A stretch of DNA of 64,000 nucleotides. It comes from Thereva unica (taxonomy: Eukaryota; Arthropoda; Insecta; Diptera; Therevidae). The notes under the pieces were generated by a model. The model was not told where the DNA came from and made no database searches. It was given only the letters and a program-made list of their open reading frames with translations. Position 1 is the first letter of the stretch. The number at the start of each line of letters is the position of its first letter. Below, piece after piece: positions 23,180 through 34,600 of the stretch. Both the position numbers and the translations under genes were made by a program. The DNA is taken from assembly GCA_949987705.1 (NCBI GenBank), contig OX465283.1:7668207-7732206 (forward strand). Direction: 5' to 3'.

Positions 23180-24748
23180 AAATTGGCGTGGTGAACCTTC
23201 ATTTTGGGCGTAAAGAAAATAATTTAAGGTTAGGGGTTGCTGTGGGGGTGGCTTCCGCTTCACCGATAGGGTTGATTTTGGTCTCAAGAAATACTCATAG
23301 TTTATAAATAGCCCATAAACAAAAATTTTTTGGAGTGCAAGTGTGAAACCCTAAAATTTAGTAATAAGAGTTGTCCTGGGGGTAGTTTTCGATCAAGTTA
23401 GAGGGTTGACTTTATTTCCATTTAATTCGCCATACCCAAATTAGTAAATGGCTATGTTTTTGGCAAATGTTTTTTTATATTGCGTTCATTGAGTACCTAA
23501 AAACATTTATTTCTATATGATCCCAATGTCGTCCTATCCTAAATTTTGGCATTATATGTACGTTAAGATTGTATGTACAAAATATAATTTTTTCAAAAAT
23601 TTGGAGAAATATTATTTTGAGATATTCCAAAAACAAAAGTTTCGTTCTTACTAATAATACTGTAGTTTTATTCTTACTAATAATACTATATTGTATATCA
23701 CGTATTAAAGCCTTATTGAAGCAGAAGAAATTGGTGCTACTTTCAGCTTTCTATGTCTAATAGTTTTTGAGCTAGATCAATTTAAAGATTTCAAAATTTG
23801 TTAAAATTATAAGATTTTCGACTTTTTGAAAACTTATAACTAATAAAATGGAAGTCCAAAAATTTGAAAACTTATTTTTTTTAGTTTCCATCAGAAGAAC
23901 AAATATAAAGAAATTGTTTTTCACCTTCCATTGTTTGCAGTATATATTTACGAGCTCAATATTTAATTGTTGATAAGGGGACTCTAAAATGGATAAATCC
24001 TGTAATTGCAAGTCCGAGAATGAATTCCTTCTGTCATACGTTTTTCCTGAAAATTGACTGGACATGAAGCCTATAAAGTTATTGAACCTATTTTTAATTT
24101 ATTTTTACCAAAACAATTACGATCGAATTGTTTTGAGCAGGTTGTGGGCGGGGAGTTAACTTTACAAGCATTTATAAAACGCACTTGTCCCAGATTTTGA
24201 ATAAAATAAAACAAAGAATAATTACCTAAATTCGATTCTAAAATCAATCGCGTTAGCCAATACCGAAATACCAGAAAATAAAAAAAAGTAACCAAAACCT
24301 CAACTAATCACCTATTTTAAAAATATCGCAAACCCTCTCACCAAGAATTTGAAATCAAGTGAAATTGATAGTGGATTTCAGACAGTCATTAAAAAAATAC
24401 ACGGAATGTTCTAAGAAATACATAAAATACAAAGCATCAGGGAAATCCTTCAATGTAGCGCTAGAGGCAAACGTTTGAAAGATGAGAAAGAAAAAAAGAT
24501 GTTGCGAGAAACATTCTGTTGTCAGTTCCTTTCCTTGCCCCCCTAAAATTCTAGCTTCCTTATCCACAAACTCACCGCATCTCTTGTGCTGCGGACCATG
24601 ACCACGTTCGCCTCCTTGTGTAGCTAGACACTCGAATATGTTGCATGTTGCTAGGGGGAGGCAATCTCAGAGGCCTGCCGAGGCAAAAAGCGTTCGGCTT
24701 TTTTGTTCTAGCTGTCGCATCTTTATACGGAGTATTATGTTATCTCTG
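23180..24748 (-). repeat. Right long inverted repeat of the Galileo-like element
   Basis: Reverse-complement partner of 20318-21640. The right arm carries the frames 23772-24065 and 24355-24567 on the minus strand that duplicate the left-arm frames. The inner 150 bp (23180-23335) is the diverged portion. Confidence 0.85.
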
Positions 24749-24772
24749 GTATTACTCTTTCTAGACAAAGAT

Positions 24773-25002
24773 TAAGGCTGTGTTCCGAAGTATAACCCAG
24801 TATAAAAGGCAGTGCTGATGACGTCATTATTTGAGGCCATATTTTACTTGTGTGAACCGGTGTGACGTTCAGGTTATCACAAAAATATAAGAGATTCAAG
24901 GAGTTGTAACCCTTGCATGTATGCTGCTGTTAATCACAGCGTATGCGCGTGAATTTACTCTTTCGCACTGGGTAGTGGTTGATATTGCGGAACACGGCCT
25001 AA
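24773..25002. mobile_element. MITE with TAA duplication (PIF/Harbinger-like)
   Basis: A 224-bp element (24776-24999) with inverted ends GGCTGTGTTCCG and CGGAACACGGCC, flanked directly by TAA (24773-24775 and 25000-25002). A TAA/TTA 3-bp duplication is characteristic of PIF/Harbinger elements. It lies only 20 bp outside the Galileo-like element's right duplication. Confidence 0.75.
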
Positions 25003-25109
25003 ATAGAACGGGTGGCAAGCTATCCCCTTGCTTAACTGGTAAGGATTTCGACAGTTCTCCTTGTAATCTGACTGTTCTCAACATGTAGCACTACAGCCTA
25101 TTATTGGCC

Positions 25110-25720
25110 TTGACTTCCTCCAGCAATTTTCTCCATGGCGTTTGGTTCCTGTCTAATGCCCTCCAATTACGTACGCTTAACTTTACCAATTTTTCCTCCA
25201 CGGATGCCATGTATCACTTCTTTGGCCGACCCAAGTTTCGCTTTCCTTCAGAAATTCGACTTATCGCTATTTTAGCAGGGATGCTATCGTCAAGCCTGTG
25301 TACGTGTGCCACCCATCGTAATCTACTTAATTTTAAACTTTTGACAATGTTGGGTATCCGGTGCAGTTGGTATAATTCATGATTAGATCTCCTTATCCAT
25401 TGACCGTTTTCGCAGACACCGCCAAATATTGTGCGTAGAATTTTTCTTTCGAATGTGCAAGAGTTTCATGAGTCCATGCCTATGATCCATTACAATGTTT
25501 TGTCTTGGAGTTGTGTATCTTTTTGCAGTATAAAGGTACTTAGTTTTTGCTGCGTTGATGAGTAATCCTATTATTTTCGCACCTGTTTCAAGTTTGATGA
25601 CGGCTTCTTTCACACTTGCAAAAGACCTACCTATTAGAGCGACAACGTCAGCGAAAGCCATTGTCTGCGTTGATTTGTTAAAGATGGATGCCGTCAATTG
25701 CTACTTCTGCATAGGATTCC
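25110..25720 (-). mobile_element. LINE RT-to-C-terminus remnant
   Basis: The minus strand encodes MAFADVVALIGRSFASVKEA (25660-25600), the FADD catalytic motif with the second Asp changed to Val, then GLLINAAKTKYLYTAKR. Further downstream come LRWVAHVHRLDDSIPAKI and SETWVGQRSDTWHPW. This is the later half of an RTE-like LINE polyprotein with scattered stops. Confidence 0.7.
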
Positions 25721-25729
25721 ATTCTATAT

Positions 25730-27285
25730 TAAATTATATTTGTCATTTGTTTATATTCTGTGCATGAAAGAGACATGACTATTATTTGCACAGTTGAATT
25801 TGTCACCTTTCTTGTGTATTGGGCAGATAATATGTAGTCTGTTGTTATCAAATTAGACAGCATACCCTCAACTAACTCAGAATAATTCTCCTATTGCAAC
25901 AAATACTCAATACAGTTCTGGCATACAGAATATATTGCACAAGTTTCGTTTAAATACTGACATAGGTTTTCGACATTTTAAAACATACATTCCCTACAAA
26001 TATAACACATACTATTTTGACTATATAAACATGGTCTACATAATATAAACATGCGAAATAAATAACTTAAAAAATGTGTGATATCTAAGGGAGGGTAGCT
26101 TAAAAATATTCGAACACCGAACCTGTTACAAAGAAACTAAAATTGTATTCGATATCAGCACATTCAAATATATGTCCAAAACTTCAAAATGTTGACCATT
26201 GTTCTATTTACAATCCACTTACACATATTTAATGATATAAGTATATAATTACCAGTTTTTAACTTAATATACCACAAATTGAATAAAATAAAAAATGAAG
26301 AATAAAACTAGAAAGATGAAAAATTTCGAAATTAATTGCCGTTTCTTGTTACAATTGAAATTCCGGGTAAAATTACAAAATAATACATAATACATATATA
26401 TTTACAAGCGACCAATTTCATCTACTCAACGACAGCAATGTATTACTATAATTTAATATGCACATTTAAAATCTTGTAAAAAATAAGTAAAGGAATTAAA
26501 TAGTACCAATTCACACCATCTTATCATAAGAGCATCGATGTGCTTACATATTGCTGATTAATATTATTAATATTTAAAGCGTGCGAAGGAAGTGTGTTTA
26601 CATATAAATGATATCAGAATATTGCTTTTTTCTGTAGAGGTTTCGGTAAAACGTGTTCAGGATTTACGCAGTCAAGTTCCACAATTAAAAACGTTTTCTA
26701 CACGAGAATTGCAGAATGTCTCCAAATAACCAAGATGGCGGCGCTTCAACAAATAGTGTATGATGAAAACTACCATATCTCAAAAAATTTCACAAGTTTG
26801 CAAATTAGGAATTTTGACCAAACTACTCTGAAAATAGTATATGATCAGCAGCTTTAAAAATCTTTTTCGATTTTAATTCAAGTCAGATCGATTCCGTAGT
26901 GGATCTGTAATAAACAAGCAACCCAGAATGGAGACACTAACGTAGCAGTGGGAGATTGGGTTAAAACTAGAAAATTACTGAGAAATTTAAGGAAAGAGCC
27001 ATCATTTAGCTTCCAAAGCTCGTGTTTTGTGTATACATATATCCCAAAAATACGCACATATCCTAAATCGTTCTAGCAGATTCAGAATGTCAAAACCAAT
27101 GGAAAATAGACGTGCTAGAAACCTTGACAAAAACGTAAAATATAATACTCAGCCACTCGGCTAACTCCCGCTGCCTGCACTATTCATTTACGCGCTTTAC
27201 TAGGGATAAAAAGTTTGTTTAGAAAAAAAAATACTCAATTCAATACTTATTGTGGAGCAGCCTTCCGCACTTCGTTTTTACGTAC
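25730..27285. other. Spacer, nothing recognised
   Basis: AT-rich, with no domain, RNA gene or clean inverted repeat found. An isolated AAGATGGCGGCGC near 26750 recalls the repeat family at 16835 and 55110 but is too short to call. Confidence 0.4.
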
Positions 27286-27289
27286 TCAA

Positions 27290-27445
27290 ACAAAATGCTA
27301 GAGTTCGAACATAAAATTCATCGCCATCTACTTCAGCACCCCCAGACCTATCCTATTCTTGTCTATCCTTCAAACTAAGCTTATTTCTAGATATTGCACC
27401 ATGATTTAAACGATATGACGGACTAATAGTGCAAAAGGATAAAAG
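27290..27445 (+). mobile_element. CR1/Jockey-like LINE 3' end
   Basis: Encodes the last codons (FEHKIHRHLLQHP-like; compare FKRKVHRHLL at 12310) and the 3' UTR with AAACTAAGCTTA and ACGATATGACGGACTAATAG. About 150 bp, 5'-truncated. Confidence 0.6.
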
Positions 27446-27449
27446 AACA

Positions 27450-28670
27450 GTCACTGCAAAACAGCTGAGATCATTGAAATTGGAGCGAACTATTTGATCT
27501 ACAAGACTTGATGATGAAAAAAACTTATTTCAGTTTTTATCTAAATCTGATAACTAGGTAATAATATCTGAATGTGATAGTAGCTGGATGCTGCAGGATG
27601 AGGCAATGATCCATGCGTTTAAAGTCCTGGATACTGCAGAAGTTCACACCAAAGAGAAAAAATTTGATCAAACCCCGCTGTAACAAAAATCATAATCATA
27701 TAATCAAAAACAGCCGGCTGAGCCAGATGCGCTACCGGCAGCTAGCATTGTCGAAGTGTTATGCCTCCTGAAACAAGTGAATCCCGCAGTATTAGACTAC
27801 CAAAAGTACCGTCCACTACCTAACGATCCGACCTAAGCAGAAGCAAGAGGCCTTATTACGGCTACTCCTGCCATAAAATGCAGTGGAAAAACATAAATCT
27901 ACAAATCCGTAAATATATAAAATGGTTCATAGTATTAAAAACGCTATTTCATTTGATATTATTTTTATTTTTAAACAAATCCTTATATTTACAGGAAAAT
28001 AGAATTATGTCCTTCGACATGACTTAATAAATACAAAACGCTACGTTTATTGCTTGCACCTTATTGCCATGTTATCGGCTTAAGTTCCTTGTTTGGGTGA
28101 GATTTTAATAAAACTTATGTAGTTCATGCTAAAATCTCTTAAAGAAGCTCAGACGTTTGAGCTTGCACCATTAGAATCAATTATTTTACGTATTTATTTT
28201 TTTATTTATGTTATTAGAACGAAAATCTATATTATATACATATGTATATGCAGGGTATGTTTTTAGTGTTAGAATGTAGTATGATTGGACTAACTATTGG
28301 CTGTTTACTTAATGGTGAATAGCAACTCTTTTGACGCATGTTTAATAAGAGTTGACAAATGAAAATAGAAAGACTTGCAACGCAATAACAACATTTTTTT
28401 CGGATATCCGATAGTTTCGGTTACGGAGCTTCATAACACCCCTGGTTTGAAGGCACCGAATTTCTCCCATATTTTTTACGATTGAACGATTTTCATCGGG
28501 CCGTGCCTGCCGACCTGGCCTGGAAGACCACGGCCTGTAAGTGAATGGTGATGTTTAGTGGAGAAACATGTTTTAATTTACGCAATTTCACACTGTTTCT
28601 TGAGGAAAAAAATTACGAGATATTTGCCGAGACCCACCTCTCCCCCACCTTTTTTTTATATGATAGTCTA
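27450..28670. other. Spacer with one short shared repeat
   Basis: No gene found. The segment 27757-27805 (GTTATGCCTCCTGAAACAAG) matches 11313-11365, a small dispersed repeat next to another LINE remnant. Confidence 0.35.
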
Positions 28671-28674
28671 AGCT

Positions 28675-29131
28675 TAGGCGTCATCCTTTGTACTACTAGT
28701 CCGTCATGTCGTACACGTCATGGTGCAATGTCTAGTAGTAAGCTTAGCTCGAAGGATAGAGAGAAAGATAGGATAGATTAGGGGGAGTCAGGTGGGTGTT
28801 GAAGGAGATGGTGGTGAACCTTGCGCTTGAACTTTTGGGTGTTGTATGAGTTCGGGAATCGCGTTATTCTTGTTATAAACAAATTTCTAAATCGGAGTGT
28901 GCGCGAAAATAAGGGCTGTAGACTATAAGGGTGAGCCGAGCGGGCAAATCTAGTGTTGAGGGAGAAAAGTTGCCGTGGAGGCATGAGGTTACTTATTTCA
29001 GTAGAGCAATCGTTGTGGTAAAATCGGTAAAATTTTGCAAGGGCTGCTACATTCCTACGGTGGCTTAATGAGTCAATTGAGGAGCAAATGGCGCTATCGC
29101 CAACAAGTTTGAGAGCGCGACTTTGCACCAC
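28675..29131 (-). mobile_element. CR1/Jockey-like LINE C-terminus and 3' UTR
   Basis: The minus strand holds a 117-codon open frame (28778-29131) with VQSRALKLVGD, SLSHRRNVAALAKFYRFYHN and FKRKVHHHLLQHPPDSP, homologous to residues 140-240 of the copy at 11623. Its 3' UTR continues down to about 28675. Relatively well preserved, severely 5'-truncated. Confidence 0.75.
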
Positions 29132-29149
29132 CTGAGAGAGTGAGATTGG

Positions 29150-31600
29150 GCTCGACCCCCTCCGTCCCCTAAACGCCTGACGTAAATAATGGACGACCCC
29201 TAAGACATCTCACCGGCTTAACCGGATAATCATAGAGTCCAAAAAACTTCCGCTTCGGTCAGGTCTTTACTTAACGGACGTTGTGCGTCCTTGTTCACCT
29301 GGTAGATTGGTACTACTGGCAGTACTTTGTCACCTAGTTAACGGGATTCACTTATTTCAAGAAGCATATCACTGGGTTGTCTCTGGCTCAGCCGGTTGCT
29401 TAAAAAAATAGCTCATGCAACATCCAAGAAGCAGACGCGATGAAGAATACCAATTTAAACACATGCAAACATGATAAACAAGACTTGAGTACGTCATTGG
29501 TTTTTACAAAAAGTTCAACCGGGTAGAAGTTTAAGCCCAGATTTAAGTAAAAAAACTATGGACAGGGTGTCCAGCGGTAAATTTAGGATTTGATTTCCGA
29601 ATATTTGTAAACCCGTTGGGCGGAGGAGCGGGCAAGGAGATAGTGCGATGTTGCGATTGGTTTGATTGGTCACTTTTAGGCTGTGCAAGGCTTCTTGGGG
29701 CTTCAATCGAGGGTTTCCTCCTTTTGGTACTCAATTACTGAGTTTCCATGCAGAGTTTACCCTGAGTTTACTGAGATTAAGTGCCCGTGGAAGCGGGTAT
29801 TGAGTAATGTTTCGTTAAATCTAAGAAAACTCGACAAAACCAGTCCGGCTAAGCTGCGTTTTGCATATGAGTGTCTTTGAGTCACTTTAACCCAGAACAT
29901 TTCCATGCATCGAGTAAACTTGAGAGAAAAGGCTTTCTACTTAGTAAATATCGACAATTACTAAGTATACGAGCTGAATCCAGACTGAACCCGAGTTCAA
30001 CTGCATGTAAACTCGAGTGGAGTTAAGATAGGATCGAGTGAACTCGATTCAGCTCTGCTACCTGAATCGAGTTTATTTTGTGCATATAGACGCGAACTGA
30101 ATCAGCCTCTGCATTGTGTAAATAAATAGCATGCAACGAACACAATATTTTTATGACACAGATGATAGATTAATGCTGTCAGTTTAACTCTATTTCGACT
30201 CGACTCTTCAATCTTGTTGCTCATATACGCGAGTCGAAAGATCAGCAGCCTTATTCTTGTTGTCGAATGACGTGACAGATGTGTCATTTCAACCTTAAAT
30301 TGGCATTCTCATTGTCAATCTAACAGACTTCTGGCGAATAAATCGACAAAATTCGTATTTAATTGTTGGAAGGCTGCGTTTGACCTGACATTTAGTTCGG
30401 TACCTATACACGAACCGACAGTTTCATTCTACCGCGTCCCTTGTAGTCACGTCACGTGAACTGGCCATATATACATAGTAAATTTTGTCTGTTTACAAAC
30501 CCACTTAAATGGACCAAAATCGGCTTAAGACATAATTAAACAATCTACTCCCCCTCACAACAGTTTTACAAATATTCAAATCCTTAATTTACCACGGAAC
30601 AACCTGTAGTTAGCACCCTCAACCTTATCTTGCATTCTTTTGTCACAATTATTTATGGTTAGGGGAAACTAAAAAAGAATTAAAGAAATAAATAGCGTGT
30701 CTAAGCTAAGCGTTGTTAAAAACCAAAACAGTGAAGTTAATTTAGAAAAAGCAACAACAAACAAACAGCCAGAACCACAAATTTCAGCCAGTAAATTTAC
30801 ATTAAATCAGATTTAGGGAAAATTCTTGTTTTTAATTCAATATTAAGTCTTTTATTTGAAAGATATAAAAAGCGCATTGCATATGAAAAGAAATTCATTC
30901 AAGTAACGACACTAATTGCAATTCAATTGCTCAAAAGTTAAAACATAATGAAATAATAATAAAAAGGTATATATGTGAAAATTATTCATGCGGCTTATAT
31001 CACACCATAAAAAAACTCTAATCATTTATACTAAAAAAAAAACTTATGGATAGTACGTAACGTATTTGTTATGCTGCTAGTCTCTTCTTCGCGTCATTTA
31101 TTATTATATATTTATATACAATTATATTAAAATAAAAGTGCTAATAAAGGCACTACCATCATTAAAACGAAATAGCTTGAAAATGAAATTATATATCTAT
31201 ATATATCAAAAAGTAATTAAAATTACTGTGTGTGAAATATCAACCTAATTAGCTATAAAACCTATTGTTGTATAACCTGTCGTCTTCCACTTAAAACCTA
31301 AGCTTCATCATTTCTTTCTTATTTTTTTTCTTTATTTTTTTCATTTTTTTTTTTTTGGCATAATAAATAAATTGAATAAATAACTCTGAAATACCCTATA
31401 ATATTCCACTATAAACTGTACATGTAATAGAGAAAATGTATACCACTACAGTCTTTGTACATAATATTTTTGTAATAATCGGCTGGGCCGTTTCTTTAGT
31501 GGTTATTTATCATTAATTTTGTGCTATATCAACACAAAAACTGATAAAACTGAAAAAAATCTCTAAATCCAGCAATAAGAAAATTTAGACACAATGCAAG
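29150..31600. other. Spacer, probably including the ear 3' UTR at its right end
   Basis: No gene found. Between 29735 and 30080 many copies of GAGTTTAC/ACTCGAG-like words occur on both strands, perhaps a decayed palindromic repeat. From 30500 to 31600 the sequence is very AT-rich. TTTATT at 31331-31336 (AATAAA on the minus strand) is a candidate poly(A) signal for ear, about 330 bp past its stop. Confidence 0.4.
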
Positions 31601-31663
31601 AAAATACATAATTGTCCAAGGACGTATGTCTTACCTAGTGAAGGAATTGCAAACTAATTTATG

Positions 31664-34600
31664 TCACGAAACACTTGTTGCTAGAAAATCTTGCAATCTC
31701 TGCACTGTAGTTCGATCGAGGGCGCACAGATCAAAATCAAACGTCTTGTTCGTCATCTCGAATCGTCCAGTTGCCGCGATCATTTCCACCACTTGCTGCA
31801 GCTCATTGTTGTCCTGCAGTGTCATGATCTTATGCTGCAGCTCGCGCAATTCAGTCATGTAGTCCACTGTTAAGGTGTTCCTTTCATTGACATTGTTGAT
31901 GTTTGACGTAGATGGGGCCGGCAATGATGTGGTGCTTAAAGGTGTTCGGAATGTGGTATTGTCTCGCGGGGATGATGAAATATTATTTGAGGCTGATGTA
32001 GGTACCGGAATCGGGGGTAGTGGTGACTGTGATTTCTCTTTTTTCGATATTTGCTCTTCCTTTTTCGGTTGTTTTAGTGGTGGTTCCGTTTGAGAATTAA
32101 TAGCAGGAGAAGTACTTTTACGTATGAAAGCGTCGGTATCATCCTTACTTTTCCGCTTTCGTTTCTTTTCTTCCTTCTCGATCTGAAACTAAATATTGAT
32201 AAGTAAAAGGTGGCTATGTTAAATATTGAAGTAAATGGATATCTTATCAGTCCCAAGATCAGAAAAGGTTTAAGAGAAAACTGGTCTGTAGTAAATAGAC
32301 CACCAATGCCGGAAGGGATCTCCGAGGGAGAGATTTGGTCATAGGTCGACAACATCTACTAAAAAACAATTCTTATTATGAAAGTTTGCCTCGAAACCGC
32401 CAGGAATTATGACAAAGACTACAAAAACGTCACCAGAACGAATAATGATATGAACTACGACATGAAAGTCGCCACATTCAAATATAAGAAAATCATATAG
32501 ACACGAAGATGTTGACTTTACATCGGGTGGCCCCTGGATGCTCTTGTCTATACAAGAGTAACAGACAGAGGAGGTTGAAAGGCGAGTGTGTCGCACCTCA
32601 AAACGAAGCAAATACCGGACTGGTCCTCCAGGTTGGGGGTTGGGCGACAGACTGATAACCTTCCATCGTAAAACCCCACCCGTCATGAATCCTTATGGCA
32701 GGGCTCGGACACGACGGACTCAACGGCAATGACTCAAGCAATGGAATATGAAATTCGATCTTGAAATATGGAACGTCAGCACGCTCAACAGAACGGGCGA
32801 TCTGCGTTCGCTTTTATTAGTACTACAAAAATATAACTTCGCCGACGTCTGGTCCCAAGTCCAGGGTGTGAAAGGCGGAGGGAGGTCGACCTGACGAATT
32901 GCCCAGAATCGGAAAACTGAAGAAACTAGGGAAGAAACCGCATTTTTTAAAGCGGCACCGAAAGCAGCGTATCCGTTGCGGGGTTGGACCGCCAGCTGAC
33001 GGATGAAAGAAGAAGAAGACTATAAAAATATAACATAAAGATCACAGCCCTTCAAGAAACCAAATGGACCTATAGTGATATAATGAATCTAAAAACTCTC
33101 ACCGTACTCTTCAGTGGATCATCGAATGGAAGAAGAGTTCGGAGTAGCATTCATCATAGAGAAGGAAATGAAATCACTGATTCCGGACTTCAAGCTAGTA
33201 AGCAATAGAATATGCACGCTTCGCATTAAAACAAGCCTACATAACATTAATCTTATAAACGTCCACGCGCCCAGGGAAAAGAGGACGGACACGAGGAGAA
33301 AGAAGAATTCTACGCCATCAGGACAATGCCGTCAAATGATATTAAAATGGTACTTGGAGACATGAATGCCAAAGTAGGAAAAGAAGAGGAGTTCATAGCA
33401 TAAAGCATAGCCTACATAAACTTACCAATGACAATGATATAGGTCGATCTCGCAAGCTCAAACTCAATGGTAATAAGTTCGACAATGTTTTCGCACAAAA
33501 ATATTCATAAGATGACGTGGCAGTCACCAGACGGGATAACAAATAATAAAATTGCCCTCGTCCTAATTAAAAGAAGAGGAGCCACGAGTATACTGGATGT
33601 ATGAACAATGAGAGAAGCGTGCTGTGGTCGGACCACTATCTAGTCAAAGTAAAATTTAGAATTGGGATAACCACCAAAATACGCAGAGGACAAGCACAAC
33701 TAAAATACGACATAGGTAAGCTAAAACTTGAAGAAAGAAGAGATGCCTGACAGAATGTTGTCCTACAAAAATTGAGAGATATACAAGGAGAACAGGTCAA
33801 CATCAGGGACTGAAAAGAGAGCTGCTTAGGGGAAATTGCTGCTTAGGGGAACTGTGAGAGCTGCTTAGGGGAACTGTGTAAAATTAACTTCCCTCGAGAA
33901 TCACCCTTGGGACATGGATATTGGATCTCACCAATACTTTTTAATGTTGCTTTGGAAGCAAAAATTATGAAAGCAGTACTAAATAGAGCAAATAGCATCT
34001 TCTTATGACTCGTGCCGATACTAGGATTCGCAGATAATAGGATATAGATAATAAAAATTTAAGAGTAAATGGCGGGGCTGAGTCAGCGTAGATAAACGGA
34101 CGTTTGTTGCCGCCAATCTTTAAAGCGCGCGACATCAAACAACTAAAGATATTTGTACGCGCGAGTGACGTGTAAATCAAAATGTCACTAGCATAATTTA
34201 CATTTACGGACAGACAGACTACACGGTAAGTGATTCCTTACCACCACATATCGGTCGATTGATGGGAATCGTCATATTTAAGCAGACATAACACTGCAAA
34301 AAAACTGTTCCCGGACAAAATAGATGCATCGTAGTAGCAAATAAACCCATTTCTTACTAGTCTCAATTTAAAAGCAATTAAGCCAAAGGTAATTAGTCAA
34401 AAACTTCGAAAGGAAACACAAAGAGTGTTTGGGCTTGTAAAGATTACTCAAGACGATGATGCACATCGAAGGAGGAATTGGAAGAAATGTATGACGAAAT
34501 AAATATAGATATACACATAAAACCAGACTACGATGGCTCGCATATCATGTGTGAGCATTTGAGTAAAGAATGCTAGTTCGGATTTTCAATGGTAGACCAA

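Larger units (their letters stand above)
20311..24755. mobile_element. 4.4-kb long-inverted-repeat transposon (Galileo-like, P superfamily?)
   Basis: The element spans 20318-24748. GTATTAC lies flush against both ends (20311-20317 and 24749-24755), a 7-bp target duplication. Its termini are inverted (CAGAGATAACATAATACTCC left, the reverse right). The arms stay almost identical from 20318 to about 21515 and from about 23335 to 24748, then continue as diverged inverted repeats to about 21640/23180. The middle holds a CR1/Jockey-like LINE 3' end (about 22140-22595) and a dead mariner (about 22600-23121), with no transposase of its own. Very long inverted repeats plus a 7-bp GTANTAC-type target fit Galileo elements of the P superfamily, as I recall them. 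A hAT element with one mutated duplication base is the alternative. The two copies of GTATTAC differ from a palindrome only at the centre base. Confidence 0.8.
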
